Shown: in pieces, positions 11,821 to 22,259 of the stretch
Numbering within the stretch: the stretch's first letter is position 1
Layout of the letters: every line of letters begins with the position of its first letter
NCBI RefSeq assembly: GCF_012275375.1
Contig: NZ_JAAZQJ010000016.1
Location: 27,679 to 91,678, forward strand
Direction: 5' to 3'
From: Dyella sp. SG609
Lineage (GTDB): Bacteria > Pseudomonadota > Gammaproteobacteria > Xanthomonadales > Rhodanobacteraceae
DNA length: 64,000 nucleotides
Made by a program: the position numbers and the translations under genes
Notes under the pieces: generated by a model
Told to the model about the DNA's origin: nothing
The model's database searches: none
The model's input: the letters and a program-made list of their open reading frames with translations, nothing else

Positions 11821-14800
11821 ATGGATTTGCTGCGGTTTCTGCTCTCGTTGCCCCTGCGCCTGCTGCGCGGCCTGCTCTATGTGATCGCGCTGCTGCTGCG
11901 GCCGCTGATCGGCAACGTGTCCTGGTCCGCGCCGGGCTGGGTGCCCGCCACGGGCGCCTTCGTCAGGCGCAAGCCGCTGCAGTCGGCCGGGTTGCTGGTC
12001 GGCGTGGTGGCGCTGGCGGTGGGCGGCTGGTTCGGCTGGGAGTGGTACAAGAACCGCCCCAAGCCGGTCGAACCCACCCGCATCACCTTCGAGGTGAGCA
12101 AGCCGGGCATCACCAACTACACCGCGCAGACCATCAGCTACGACCCGCTCACCGTGCGCTTCTCGCGTTCGGCCGCGCCGCTGGAAGGCGTCGGCAAGCC
12201 GGTCACCGCGGGCGTGGTGATGGACCCGGTGATGAAGGGGCAGTGGACCTGGGAGGACGACCGCACCCTGCGCTTCGCCCCCAGCGAGGACTGGCCGGTC
12301 GGCAAGCACTTCGAAGTGCGCTTCGACATCCCCCGGATGTTCGCGCCGCACGTGCTGATGGCCGACGACCATTTCAGCTTCGACACCGAACCCTTCGTGG
12401 TGAAGTTCGGCCGCGGCGAATTCTTCCAGGACCCGCAGGACGCCACCGCCAAGAAGACCATCCAGCCGGTGAGCTTCAACTATCCGGTGGACACCGCGCA
12501 GTTCGAGAAGCGCATCGCGCTCACGCTCAGCCAGAAGGGCAGCGCCGACAGCGATCTCAAGTTCACCGTCGTGTACGACCCGTACAAGCTGCAGGCCTGG
12601 ATCCATTCCCAGCCGCTGGCCCTGCCGCGCGACGACGGCGCGGTGAAGTACGCGCTCGACAAGGGCGTGCGCAGCCTGCGCGGCGGCGACGCCTACAAGG
12701 AAAAACTCGATACCGCGGTGAAGGTGCCGGGCCTGTACAGCCTCACCATCGACGACATCTCGCCCACCCTGGTCGACAACGACAAGTACGAGCCCGAGCA
12801 GGTGCTGGTAATGGGCCTCGGCGGCACGGTGCGCGACAGCGAGCTGGCCGGCCTGACCAAGGCCTGGATCCTGCCGAACCGCAATCCGAAGGTGGACCAG
12901 TCCGACGACGACTCGCCGTACCCGTGGGACGTTTCCCAGGTCAGCGAAGACCTGCTGCGCAAGTCGCAGCCGCTCAAGCTGGAACTGGTGCCGACCGAGA
13001 ACGAATACGAAGCCGGCCAGAGCTTCAAGTTCCACGCCGAACCCGGCCAGCGCATCTACGTGCGCGTGGAAAAGGGCCTGAAGTCGTTCGGCGGCTACAT
13101 CCTGGGCCAGCCCAGGGTGCAGGCGCTGACCGTGCCGGACTACCCCAAGCTGCTGCGCTTCATGGCCGACGGCTCGCTGCTGTCGCTCAGCGGCAGCAAG
13201 CGCATCTCGGTGGTGTCGCGCAATCTGCCCGGCATGCGGGTGGAAGTGGGCCGCGTGCTGCCGGACCAGCTGCAGCACCTGGTCAGCCTCAACGAAGGCA
13301 ACTACGCGCATCCGTCGCTCAACTACGCGTTCAGCGAAGACCACATCGTCGACCGCTTCGAGCAGAAGCGCAGCTTCCCCAAGGGCGACCCGGGCAAGGC
13401 GCATTACGAGGGCGTGGATCTCGCGCAGTACCTGAAGGACGGCAAGCGCGGCGTGTTCCTGCTGCATCTGTCCGCCTACGACGCGGCCGCCGAGAAGAAG
13501 CGCGCCGATGCCGCCAAGGCGGCGGAGCAGGGGCCGGAAGCCGCGCCGCGCACCGCCGCGGCCGCGGATGAAGGCGCCGACGCGGAAGGCGAAGGCGAGG
13601 CCGAGGGCGACGCCGCCGAAGCCGACACCAGCACGCCCGACCCGGCCGACACCCGCCTGGTGGTGGTCACCGACCTGGGCATGCTGGTCAAGCGCGCCGT
13701 CGACGGCAGCCAGGACGTGTTCGTGCAGTCCATCCACGACGGCCAGCCGGTGGCCGGCGCCACCGTGTCGGTGCTGGCGGTGAACGGGCAGACCCTGTTC
13801 AGCGAAAGCACCGGCGCCGACGGCGTGGTGCATTTCCCCACGCTCAAGGGCCTGGAGCGCGAGAAGCGCCCGGTGCTGTACCTGGTGAAGAAGGGCGAGG
13901 ATCTCTCCTTCCTGCCGATCGGCAGCTACGACCGCCAGCTCGACTATTCGCGCTTCGACATCGGCGGCGAGCGCAACGCCACCAACCAGGGCCAGCTGTC
14001 CAGCTACCTGTTCTCCGACCGCGGCATCTACCGCCCGGGCGACACCTTCCATATCGGCCTGATCGTGCGCGCCGCCAGCTGGACGCGCAGCGTGGCCGGC
14101 GTGCCGCTGCAGGCGGAGATCGTCGACCCGCGCGGCGTGACCGTGAAGCAGCTGCCGATGAGCATGGACGCCAGCGGCTTCGGCGAACTCTCCTACGCAC
14201 CGGCGGAAACCGCGCCCACCGGCACCTGGACGGTGAACCTGTACATCGTCAAGGACGGCAAGGCCGGCGCGCAGATCGGCAGCACCACCGTGCAGGTGAA
14301 GGAATTCCTGCCCGACCGCATGAAGGTCGAGGCCAGGCTGTCGCAGCAGGTGCCGGAAGGCTGGGTCAAGCCGGACCAGCTCAAGGGCCTGGTCGACGTG
14401 CAGAACCTGTTCGGCACGCCGGCGGAAAACCGCCGCGTCGAGGCCTCGCTCACCCTGCGTCCGGCCTGGCCGGCGTTCCGCAGCTGGCAGGACTACCACT
14501 TCTACGACGTGCGCCGCGCCAAGGAGGGCTACGAAGAAGCCCTGCAGGACGGCACCACCGACGACAAGGGCCATGCCGAATTCGCGCTGGACCTGAAGAA
14601 GTACGCCGACGCCACCTACCAGCTGTACTTCCTGGCCAAGGCCTATGAAGCCGAGGGCGGCCGCAACGTCGCCGCCGCCGCGCAGACCCTGGTCTCCAGC
14701 AACGACTGGCTGGTCGGCTACCGCGCCGCGGACAGCCTGGACTACGTCGGCCGCGGCTCGCCGCGCAGCGTGCACCTGGTGGCGATCGACAGCCACGCCA

Positions 14801-17800
14801 AGGCCACCGAGGTGAAGGACCTGCGCGCCGAGCTGATCGAGCGCCGCTATATCTCGGTGCTGACCAAGCAGGATTCGGGCGTCTACAAGTACCAGTCCAA
14901 GCTCAAGGAAATCGCCGTCAGCGAAAAGCCGCTGACCCTGACGGCCGCCGGCATGGACTACGCGCTGCCCACCGACAAGCCGGGCAACTACGCCCTGGTG
15001 ATCCTGCGCGGCAGCGACCGCGTCGAGGTCAACCGGGTGGACTTCTCGGTGGCCGGCGACGCCAACGTGTCGCGCTCGCTGGACCGCAACGCCGAACTGC
15101 AGCTCAGCCTGAGCAAGCCGGACTACGCGCCGGGCGAAGCCGTCGAGATCGCCGTGCGTGCGCCTTACGCGGGCAGCGGCCTGATCACCATCGAGCGCGA
15201 CAAGGTCTACGCGCACGCCTGGTTCCATGCCGACACCACCAGCTCGGTGCAGCACATCACCGTGCCGGCGGACTTCGAAGGCAACGGCTACATCAACGTG
15301 CAGTACATCCGCGATCCGTCCTCGGACGAGATCTTCATGAGTCCGTTGAGCTATGGCGTGGTGCCGTTCTCGGTCAACCTCGATGCGCGCCGCAACGCCA
15401 TCAAGGTGGACGCGCCCGCGCTGGTGAAGCCGGGCGAGACAGTAACCTTCAAGCTCAGCGCGCCGCAGCCGACCAGGGCGGTGGTGTTCGCGGTGGACGA
15501 AGGCATCCTGCAGGTGGCCCGCTACAAGCTGGGCGATCCGCTGAAGTTCTTCTTCCGCAAGCGCATGCTGGAAGTGGGCACCTCGCAGATCCTCGACCTG
15601 ATCCTGCCGGACTTCGAGAAGCTGATGGCCATGGCTGCCCCCGGCGGCGATGCGGATGCGGCGATCGGCCGCCAGCTGAATCCCTTCAAGCGCAAGCGCG
15701 ACAAGCCGGTGGCGTTCTGGTCCGGCATCGTCGACGTGGACGGCGAGAAGGAACTGACCTACCAGGTGCCGGACTACTTCAACGGCAAGCTGCGCGTGAT
15801 GGCGGTCAGCGTGTCGCCGGATCGCGTCGGTACCTTCGAAGGCGCCACCACCGTGCGCGGCGATTTCGTGCTGTCGCCGAACGTGCCCACCACCCTGGCC
15901 CCGGGCGACGAGGCCGAAGTGAGCGTGGGCGTGGCCAACAACCTCACGGGCCTGGGCGGCAAGCCGGTGCCGGTGGCGGTCACGCTGAAGACCGGCCCGC
16001 AGCTGCAGGTGCTGGGCGAGGCCACGCAATCCTTGAGCCTGGGCGAGATGCGCGAAGGCGTGGCGCTGTTCCGCGTGAAGGCCACCGACAAGCTCGGCTC
16101 GGGCAATCTCAGCTTCAGCGCGGGCTATGGCGGCAAGTCGGCCAGGCAGAGCGTGGACCTTTCCGTGCGCCCGGCTTCGGCCTACCGCACCCAGGTCGAC
16201 GTGGGCCGCGTCGATGCCGGCGCCAAGGCCGACCTGCCGGACCTGCGCAAGCTCTACGACGAATACGCCGCGCGCGATTCCGCCATCTCGCCGCTGCCGG
16301 TGGTGCTGGCGCAGGGCCTCACCAGCTATCTGGTGAACTACCAGAACTACTGCAGCGAGCAGATCATCAGCTCGGCCATGCCGCGCCTGGTGCTGCCGAA
16401 GTGGCCGGTGGTGCCGGTGTTCGCGCATGCGCTGCAGCCGGCCTTCGAAGCCAAGAAGCTCAGCAACGAGGAAGCGCTGTCCAACTTCCTCGACGTGCTG
16501 CATTCGCGCCAGAACGGGCAGGGCGGCTTCGGCCTGTGGGCGGCCACGCCCGACGCCGAGCCGTTCGTGTCGGCCTATGCGATGAACTTCCTGATCGAAG
16601 CGCGCGACCGCGGCGTGAGCGTGCCGGCGGACATGTTCAATGCCGGCAACACCTACCTGCGCCAGCTCGCCGGCGACAACGGCATGGACTCGCTGGACAA
16701 GCTGCGCCAGCGCGCCTACGCCGTGTACCTGCTGACCCGCCAGGGCAATGTCACCACCAACGACCTGGCGGCCGTGCAGAAGCGCCTGCAGGATGCGTAC
16801 CCGGACCAGTGGAAGAACGACCTGGCCGCGGCCTGGCTGGCCGCTTCGTACCAGCTGCTGAAGCAGGACAAGCAGGCCGCGCAGCTGATCGCCGGCCCGC
16901 AGAAGCTGCTGGAGCGCAGCGACCGCGACAAGCGCTACGTCTACGGCTACTACTACGACGCGCTGATCCGCGATTCCAGCGTGCTCTACGTCCTGGGCAA
17001 GCACTTCCCCGAGCGGGCGAAGAACCTGTCGCCGCGCGTGTGGGAGAACATCGGCTACGCGCTGTCGCACCGCTGGTACAACACGCTGTCCTCGTCGATG
17101 ACCATCCTGGCGCTGGACGCCTACGCCAACGACGCGGCCGCCGACGTGGCCAAGCTCGGCATCGACGAAGTGCACGCCGACGGCAGCGTCAAGGCCATCG
17201 CCACCTTGCAGGGCAACCTGGTGCAAGCCGGCAGCTGGAGCGCCGCGGCGGCCCGCCTGCGCTACGTCAACGGCGGCGCGCTGCCGGCCTGGTACGTGGC
17301 CAGCCAGGGCGGCTACGACCGCGACGCGCCGGCCAAGGCGGTGAAGGACGGCATCGAGATCATCCGCGAATACACCGACACCAGCGGCAAGGCGCTGAGC
17401 GAGGTGAAGGTGGGCGAGGAGATCGACGTGCACGTGAAGATCCGCGCCACCCGCGACGAGGGCGTCTCCAACGTGGCCATCGTCGACCTGCTGCCCGGCG
17501 GCTTCGAGCCGGTGATCCAGCCGCCGCCGGAAGTGACCGACCACCAGGAGGACGGCAGCGAGCAGAACGATGCCGGCGGCGACAGCAAGGTCGAGGCCAG
17601 CGCCTGGCGCTCGCCGATCGGCCTGTCCAGTTCCACCTGGATGCCGGAATACGCCGACATCCGCGAGGACCGCGTGGTGATCTACGGCACCGCCACCCCG
17701 GACGTGCGCCAGTTCGTGTACCGCATCAAGGCCACCAACGCCGGCAAGTTCATCGTGCCGCCGGCGTACGGCGAGTCGATGTACGACCGCACGATCCAGG

Positions 17801-17844
17801 CGCGCTCGCCGGGTGGTACGACGTTGACGGTGAGCAAGCCGTAA
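11821..17844 (+). CDS. Bacterial alpha-2-macroglobulin (YfhM/ECAM-like, large form)
   Basis: A 2007-residue periplasmic-facing protease trap. The N-terminus has hydrophobic stretches at about 5-32 and 58-72 with no lipobox, so it looks anchored by membrane helices rather than a lipid. Macroglobulin-like beta domains follow, with a low-complexity Ala/Glu linker at about 558-608. A SYLFSDRGIYRPGD segment at about 722 and YRPG-type MG domains precede the bait region. The thioester motif CSEQ is intact (Cys at about 1511), followed by the all-helical complement-like domain (NGQGGFGLWA) and a C-terminal receptor-binding-like domain. pbpC lies directly downstream, the classic pairing in which the trap is thought to guard the periplasm when the wall is breached and PBP1c repairs it. 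ATG 11821 is supported by AGGAAG. Confidence 0.93.
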   Translation: MDLLRFLLSLPLRLLRGLLYVIALLLRPLIGNVSWSAPGWVPATGAFVRRKPLQSAGLLVGVVALAVGGWFGWEWYKNRPKPVEPTRITFEVSKPGITNYTAQTISYDPLTVRFSRSAAPLEGVGKPVTAGVVMDPVMKGQWTWEDDRTLRFAPSEDWPVGKHFEVRFDIPRMFAPHVLMADDHFSFDTEPFVVKFGRGEFFQDPQDATAKKTIQPVSFNYPVDTAQFEKRIALTLSQKGSADSDLKFTVVYDPYKLQAWIHSQPLALPRDDGAVKYALDKGVRSLRGGDAYKEKLDTAVKVPGLYSLTIDDISPTLVDNDKYEPEQVLVMGLGGTVRDSELAGLTKAWILPNRNPKVDQSDDDSPYPWDVSQVSEDLLRKSQPLKLELVPTENEYEAGQSFKFHAEPGQRIYVRVEKGLKSFGGYILGQPRVQALTVPDYPKLLRFMADGSLLSLSGSKRISVVSRNLPGMRVEVGRVLPDQLQHLVSLNEGNYAHPSLNYAFSEDHIVDRFEQKRSFPKGDPGKAHYEGVDLAQYLKDGKRGVFLLHLSAYDAAAEKKRADAAKAAEQGPEAAPRTAAAADEGADAEGEGEAEGDAAEADTSTPDPADTRLVVVTDLGMLVKRAVDGSQDVFVQSIHDGQPVAGATVSVLAVNGQTLFSESTGADGVVHFPTLKGLEREKRPVLYLVKKGEDLSFLPIGSYDRQLDYSRFDIGGERNATNQGQLSSYLFSDRGIYRPGDTFHIGLIVRAASWTRSVAGVPLQAEIVDPRGVTVKQLPMSMDASGFGELSYAPAETAPTGTWTVNLYIVKDGKAGAQIGSTTVQVKEFLPDRMKVEARLSQQVPEGWVKPDQLKGLVDVQNLFGTPAENRRVEASLTLRPAWPAFRSWQDYHFYDVRRAKEGYEEALQDGTTDDKGHAEFALDLKKYADATYQLYFLAKAYEAEGGRNVAAAAQTLVSSNDWLVGYRAADSLDYVGRGSPRSVHLVAIDSHAKATEVKDLRAELIERRYISVLTKQDSGVYKYQSKLKEIAVSEKPLTLTAAGMDYALPTDKPGNYALVILRGSDRVEVNRVDFSVAGDANVSRSLDRNAELQLSLSKPDYAPGEAVEIAVRAPYAGSGLITIERDKVYAHAWFHADTTSSVQHITVPADFEGNGYINVQYIRDPSSDEIFMSPLSYGVVPFSVNLDARRNAIKVDAPALVKPGETVTFKLSAPQPTRAVVFAVDEGILQVARYKLGDPLKFFFRKRMLEVGTSQILDLILPDFEKLMAMAAPGGDADAAIGRQLNPFKRKRDKPVAFWSGIVDVDGEKELTYQVPDYFNGKLRVMAVSVSPDRVGTFEGATTVRGDFVLSPNVPTTLAPGDEAEVSVGVANNLTGLGGKPVPVAVTLKTGPQLQVLGEATQSLSLGEMREGVALFRVKATDKLGSGNLSFSAGYGGKSARQSVDLSVRPASAYRTQVDVGRVDAGAKADLPDLRKLYDEYAARDSAISPLPVVLAQGLTSYLVNYQNYCSEQIISSAMPRLVLPKWPVVPVFAHALQPAFEAKKLSNEEALSNFLDVLHSRQNGQGGFGLWAATPDAEPFVSAYAMNFLIEARDRGVSVPADMFNAGNTYLRQLAGDNGMDSLDKLRQRAYAVYLLTRQGNVTTNDLAAVQKRLQDAYPDQWKNDLAAAWLAASYQLLKQDKQAAQLIAGPQKLLERSDRDKRYVYGYYYDALIRDSSVLYVLGKHFPERAKNLSPRVWENIGYALSHRWYNTLSSSMTILALDAYANDAAADVAKLGIDEVHADGSVKAIATLQGNLVQAGSWSAAAARLRYVNGGALPAWYVASQGGYDRDAPAKAVKDGIEIIREYTDTSGKALSEVKVGEEIDVHVKIRATRDEGVSNVAIVDLLPGGFEPVIQPPPEVTDHQEDGSEQNDAGGDSKVEASAWRSPIGLSSSTWMPEYADIREDRVVIYGTATPDVRQFVYRIKATNAGKFIVPPAYGESMYDRTIQARSPGGTTLTVSKP

Positions 17845-17857
17845 GCGTGAAAAAAAG

Positions 17858-17967
17858 CCCTTCTCCCATCGGGAGAGGGGTTGGGGTGAGGGTATGGGCG
17901 GAGCGGGACGTTGCGCTCCGCCCGCACCCTCATCCGCCTGCCGGCACCTTCTCCCGGAGGGAGAAGG
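17858..17967. repeat. Dispersed inverted repeat, family 1, copy B
   Basis: Hairpin CCCTTCTCCC-ATC-GGGAGAGGG, then TTGGGGTGAGGGT, an internal GGGCGGAGCG/CGCTCCGCCC pair, CCCTCATCCGCCTGCCGGCA and a second hairpin CCTTCTCCC-GGA-GGGAGAAGG. It occupies most of the gap between the macroglobulin gene and pbpC and may reduce read-through between them. Confidence 0.85.
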
Positions 17968-18020
17968 GTTCCAGCTTGGAGACTGAGGAAATAGCGAAGC
18001 TCCGCAGAGCTTCGATCGCA

Positions 18021-20429
18021 ATGAAAGCTCTATTAGCCCATCCCGCCGTCAAAGCCCTCACCCGCTGGGTCCTCCGCTGGCAGAACTGGCTCGTCGGCGC
18101 CGCGCTGATCGCCGCCGTGCTGGCGGGCCTGCGCCTGTGGCCTCATCAGCGCCTGCGCACATGGCTGCCTTCCTCCACCGCCGTCTACGACGCCAAGGGC
18201 CGCCTGCTGCGCCTCACCCTGGCCAGCGACGACCGCTACCGCCTGTGGGTGCCGCTGAAGGACATCTCGCCGCAGCTGGTGCAGGGCGTGCTGCTGCACG
18301 AGGACCGCTGGTACCGCTGGCATGCCGGCTTCAATCCCTATGGCCTGGCGCGCGGCGCCTGGGTCACCTATGTGCGCCACGGCAATCCGCAGGGCGGCTC
18401 CACCGTGACCATGCAGCTGGCGCGCCTGCTGTGGCGGCTCAATACGCGCTCGCCGCTGGGCAAGCTGCGCCAGCTCGGGCGCGCGGTGCAGCTGGAGCTG
18501 TTCTATTCGAAGGACGAGATCCTCGAGGCCTATCTCAACTACGCGCCGTACGGGCGCAACGTGGAAGGCGTGGGCGCCGCCAGCCTGGCCTATTTCGACC
18601 AGCCGCCCGCCGCGCTCACCTTGCCTGAAGCGCTGACCCTGGCGGTGGTGCCGCAGGATCCGGCCCGCCGCCTGCGCGCCGGCGGCGAGGCAGCGGACGC
18701 CGCGCCGGACGTGATCAATCGCCACCTCGCCGACTCGCGCAACCGCCTCTACGCGCGCTGGCTGCAGCAGCACCCCGCCGACGCCGCGCTGAAGCCGCTG
18801 TTCGCGCTGCCGCTCAACCTGCGTTCGCTTTCGCGCCTGCCATTCGAGGCGCCGCATGCGGTGGAGCAGCTGCTCAATGCGCGGCGGCTGGAGGCCGGCA
18901 ACACCGACAGCCGCGTCGCATCCACGCTGGACCTGGACCTGCAGCACGACCTGGAACGCCAGGTCGCGCGCTATATCGAACGCAACCAGTCGCGCGGCGT
19001 GCGCAATGCGGCGGCGATCCTGGTCGATACGCGCGACATGGCGATCAAGGCGATGATCGGCTCGGCCGGCTATGGCGACGCCGCCATCCACGGCCAGGTC
19101 AACGGCACCCAGGCCAAGCGCTCGCCGGGTTCGACGCTCAAGCCCTTCATCTACGCGCTGGGCTTCGACCAGGGCGTGCTGCATCCGCAGACCGTGCTGC
19201 GCGACGTGCCGACCTCGTTCGGCCCGTACACGCCGGAGAATTTCGACGGCCATTTTCTCGGGCCGGTCACCGCGACCGAAGCGCTGGTGCGCAGCCGCAA
19301 CATCCCCGCGGTATGGGTGGCCTCGCAGCTGCACGGGCCGAGCTTCTATCAGTTCCTGCGCGAGGCCGGCATCGGCCGCCTGGCCAGCGAGAAGCACTAC
19401 GGCCTGGCCCTGGTGCTGGGTGGCGGCGAAGTGACCATGCAGGAGCTGGCCGGCCTGTACGCCATGCTGGCCAACCGCGGCGAACTGAAGCCGCTGCGCC
19501 TGGCCGCGAACGATCCGCTGCCGAAGCAGGGCACGCGCCTGCTCAGCGAAGAAGCCAGCTTCATGGTGATGGACATGCTGCGGCAGAACCCGCGCCCCGA
19601 CGAAACCACCGGCGCGCAGCCCTACCGCCTGCCGGTGTACTGGAAGACCGGCACCTCGTGGGGCTTCCGCGACGCCTGGACCGCCGGCAGCTTCGGCCCC
19701 TACGTGCTGGTGGTGTGGGTGGGCAATTTCGACGGCAGCAGCAATCCGGCCTTCGTCGGCGTGGAAGCGGCGGCGCCGCTGTTCTTCCAGATCGTCGACG
19801 CGCTGCGCGCCGAGCAGCCGGGCATGGCCGAGCCGATCCGCCGCATGCCGGCCAATCTCAAGCGCGTGTCGATCTGCCTGGCCAGCGGCGAGCTGCCTAA
19901 TCAATGGTGCCCGCAGAAGGGCACCACCTGGTTCATTCCGGGCAAGTCGCCGATCCGGGTCAGCCAGGTGCATCGCCCGGTGGTGATCGACGACGCCACC
20001 GGCAAGCCGGCCTGTCCGCCCTACGACGGCAAGCGCACCCATCTGGAGGTGTACGAGTTCTGGCCGTCCGAACTGCAGCAGGTGTTTATCCAGGCCGGCA
20101 TCCCGCGCCGCACGCCGCCGCGCAACGAGGCCTGCGTCAACGGCGGCGAGGCGGTGGGCGAGCCGCCGCGCATCACCTCGCCCTTGCGCGGCAGCATCTA
20201 CGCGCTGCGGCTGAAGCGGAGCGACGAGAGCCGCATTGCCTTCAGCGCGAACGGCGACGCCGCCACGCGCACGCTGTACTGGTTCGTCAACGACGCCTAT
20301 GTCGGCAGCAGCGCGCCGGGGCAGCCGCTGTTCTGGCAGCCGCCGGCGGCGGGCAACTACGACGTGCGCGTGGTGGACGACCGCGGCATGAGCGATACCC
20401 GGCCGCTGGGTGTGAGCCTGGTCGAATAA
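18021..20429 (+). CDS. pbpC: Penicillin-binding protein 1C (bifunctional class A PBP)
   Basis: An 802-residue class A PBP (E. coli PbpC 770). After one membrane anchor (about 20-38) comes the glycosyltransferase domain with HEDRWYRWHAG (about 92, catalytic Glu) and GGSTVTMQLARLL. The transpeptidase domain has the Ser motif SPGSTLKP at about 367, SRN at about 425 and KTGTS at about 541. A C-terminal BiPBP_C beta domain (about 700-802) is the mark of PBP1c. It polymerises and can crosslink peptidoglycan on the periplasmic side. It is paired with the upstream alpha-2-macroglobulin gene. Confidence 0.96.
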   Translation: MKALLAHPAVKALTRWVLRWQNWLVGAALIAAVLAGLRLWPHQRLRTWLPSSTAVYDAKGRLLRLTLASDDRYRLWVPLKDISPQLVQGVLLHEDRWYRWHAGFNPYGLARGAWVTYVRHGNPQGGSTVTMQLARLLWRLNTRSPLGKLRQLGRAVQLELFYSKDEILEAYLNYAPYGRNVEGVGAASLAYFDQPPAALTLPEALTLAVVPQDPARRLRAGGEAADAAPDVINRHLADSRNRLYARWLQQHPADAALKPLFALPLNLRSLSRLPFEAPHAVEQLLNARRLEAGNTDSRVASTLDLDLQHDLERQVARYIERNQSRGVRNAAAILVDTRDMAIKAMIGSAGYGDAAIHGQVNGTQAKRSPGSTLKPFIYALGFDQGVLHPQTVLRDVPTSFGPYTPENFDGHFLGPVTATEALVRSRNIPAVWVASQLHGPSFYQFLREAGIGRLASEKHYGLALVLGGGEVTMQELAGLYAMLANRGELKPLRLAANDPLPKQGTRLLSEEASFMVMDMLRQNPRPDETTGAQPYRLPVYWKTGTSWGFRDAWTAGSFGPYVLVVWVGNFDGSSNPAFVGVEAAAPLFFQIVDALRAEQPGMAEPIRRMPANLKRVSICLASGELPNQWCPQKGTTWFIPGKSPIRVSQVHRPVVIDDATGKPACPPYDGKRTHLEVYEFWPSELQQVFIQAGIPRRTPPRNEACVNGGEAVGEPPRITSPLRGSIYALRLKRSDESRIAFSANGDAATRTLYWFVNDAYVGSSAPGQPLFWQPPAAGNYDVRVVDDRGMSDTRPLGVSLVE

Positions 20430-20544
20430 CGGGTACCCAGATGAAGCAGGATCGAACGACCCTGCCAACGGTCACGCCGGAGCCCGCGCGGGGCTGCGCT
20501 ATGCTCCCAGGCCTGTCCCGCGCAGCCTGCCTCCGAGCGCCACG

Positions 20545-21834
20545 ATGAAGCAGCCACCGGCCCCTTCCTATTACCGCGCCACGGCGAACGCCTACGAGCC
20601 GTACGCCGCGCTGCGCGGCCGCGCGGAAGCCAAGGTGGCCATTATCGGCGGCGGCTTCGCCGGCCTGCATACGGCGCTGGCGCTGGCCGAGCGCGGCGTG
20701 CGCGACGTGCTGCTGCTGGAGCGCGAGCAGGTCGGCTTCGGCGCCTCCGGCCGCAATGGCGGCTTCGTCTTCGCCGGCTATTCGCTGGGCGAGCAGAGCC
20801 TGCTGGACCAGCTCGGCGAGGAGCGCGCACGCGCGCTGTTCGGGCTGACCACCGCGGCGGTGGAACGCATCCGCGCGCAAGTACTGCGCTATGGCATCGA
20901 CTGCGGCCTGGTCGACGAAGGCGTGCTGTGGGCCAACTGGTTCCGCGACCCGGCCGTGCTGCGCGCGCGCCAGGCGCTGCTGGAAAAACACTACGGCGTG
21001 CAATGGGAATGGGTGCCGCAGCAGGCGCTGCGCGAACGCGTGCATACCGCGCGCTATTTCGACGGACTGTACGAGCGCAACGCCTTCCATCTGCATCCGC
21101 TCAACTTCGCCATCGGCCTGGCCGCGGCCGCCGCGGGGCAGGGCGTGCGCATCCATGAAAACACCGACGCCTGGCAGCTGCGCCGCGACGGCCTGCGCTG
21201 GCGCGTGGAAACCGACCAGGGCACGGTGCTGGCCGAGCACGTGGTGCTGGCCTGCGGCGGCTACCTGGCCGGCCTGCAGCGGCGCATCGACCGCGCCATC
21301 CTGCCGATCGCCACCTATGTGATGGCCACCGAGCCGCTGGGCGAGCGCCTGCGCGACTGCCTGGACACGCGCGCGGCGATCTACGACACGCGCTTCGCCT
21401 TCGACTACTACCGCCCGCTGCCGGACACGCGCCTGCTGTGGGGCGGGCGCATTTCCATCCGCAACCGCTCGCCGCAGGCGGTGCGCCGCCTGCTGATGCG
21501 CGACCTGCTGCGCGTGTTCCCGTCGCTGAAGGACGTGCGCGTCGACTTCGCCTGGTCCGGCCTGATGAGCTACGCGCGCCACCAGATGCCGCAGATCGGA
21601 GGCGGCGAGGAAGGCCTGTGGTGGGCGCAGGCCTTCGGCGGCCATGGCCTGGCGCCGACCTGCGCGGCGGGCGGGCTGCTGGCCGCGGCCATTGCCGAGC
21701 GGGATGGCGGCTGGAAGCAGTTCGCCGATTACGGCCTGGCCAGCGCGCATCGTCCCGCCGGCTATCTGGCGGCACAGGCGAGCTACTGGTGGCACCAGGG
21801 CCGCGATTGGTTCAAGACGAGACTGGAAGCATGA
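20545..21834 (+). CDS. FAD-dependent amine oxidoreductase, DAO/PuuB-like
   Basis: A 429-residue flavoprotein of the D-amino-acid-oxidase fold. The dinucleotide-binding motif [17 protein letters not shown] is at about 32-48, followed by [12 protein letters not shown], the stretch that holds FAD in gamma-glutamylputrescine oxidase and glycine/sarcosine oxidases. The C-terminus has [10 protein letters not shown] and [15 protein letters not shown], the second FAD contact. PuuB-like oxidases deaminate gamma-glutamylputrescine or related amines, but no polyamine genes are nearby, so the substrate is open. The next gene overlaps by 4 bp (ATGA), implying co-translation. Confidence 0.9.
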   Translation: MKQPPAPSYYRATANAYEPYAALRGRAEAKVAIIGGGFAGLHTALALAERGVRDVLLLEREQVGFGASGRNGGFVFAGYSLGEQSLLDQLGEERARALFGLTTAAVERIRAQVLRYGIDCGLVDEGVLWANWFRDPAVLRARQALLEKHYGVQWEWVPQQALRERVHTARYFDGLYERNAFHLHPLNFAIGLAAAAAGQGVRIHENTDAWQLRRDGLRWRVETDQGTVLAEHVVLACGGYLAGLQRRIDRAILPIATYVMATEPLGERLRDCLDTRAAIYDTRFAFDYYRPLPDTRLLWGGRISIRNRSPQAVRRLLMRDLLRVFPSLKDVRVDFAWSGLMSYARHQMPQIGGGEEGLWWAQAFGGHGLAPTCAAGGLLAAAIAERDGGWKQFADYGLASAHRPAGYLAAQASYWWHQGRDWFKTRLEA

Positions 21835-22178
21835 CGAACGAACACAGCGCGGAAATCACCTGGGCCGACTTCGAGAAAGTGCTGCTGGTGGCCGGCACGG
21901 TCACGCGGGTGGAAGCGTTTCCCGAGGCGCGCAAGCCGGCCTGGAAAGTGTGGGTGGATTTCGGCCCCTACGGCGAGAAGAAGACCAGCGCGCAGATCGC
22001 CGCGCTATACCGCGCGGAAGATCTGGTCGGCCGGCAGGTCGTCGGCGTGATCAATTTTCCGGAGAAGCAGATCGGGCCGTTCCGCTCGCAGTTCCTGCTG
22101 ACCGGATTTCCCACCGACGAGGGCGTGGTGCTGACGGCGATCGAACGGCCGGTGCCGAACGGCACGCGCCTCGCTTAG
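21831..22178 (+). CDS. csaA: CsaA/YgjH-like tRNA-binding-domain protein
   Basis: A 115-residue single OB-fold protein of the CsaA/YgjH family (about 110 residues). The signatures are present: [20 protein letters not shown] in the first strands, KKTSAQI, VIGVxNFP-type segment [18 protein letters not shown], and the C-terminal PVPNGTRL. Family members bind tRNA; B. subtilis CsaA was reported to have chaperone-like, export-related activity. The gene starts inside the stop codon of the upstream flavoprotein (ATGA), so the two are coupled, although no functional link is known. Confidence 0.93.
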   Translation: MTNEHSAEITWADFEKVLLVAGTVTRVEAFPEARKPAWKVWVDFGPYGEKKTSAQIAALYRAEDLVGRQVVGVINFPEKQIGPFRSQFLLTGFPTDEGVVLTAIERPVPNGTRLA

Positions 22179-22259
22179 ACCACGGCTCGCCCGCGGCCGG
22201 CCATATCCGCTCCATACAGGGCCGGCATGCTGCGGCACCTCCCACGATCAGGACGAACG

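Noticed and set aside
11794..18021. A continuous open frame of about 2075 codons on the minus strand opposite the macroglobulin gene
   Set aside because: Its translation is His/Gln/Arg/Val-rich, without domains, and mirrors codon positions of the real gene; long antisense frames are common in GC-rich DNA.
20441..20548. A 35-codon frame ending over the start of the DAO-type gene, as a possible leader peptide
   Set aside because: No ribosome binding site, no attenuator-like hairpins or codon runs; likely chance.
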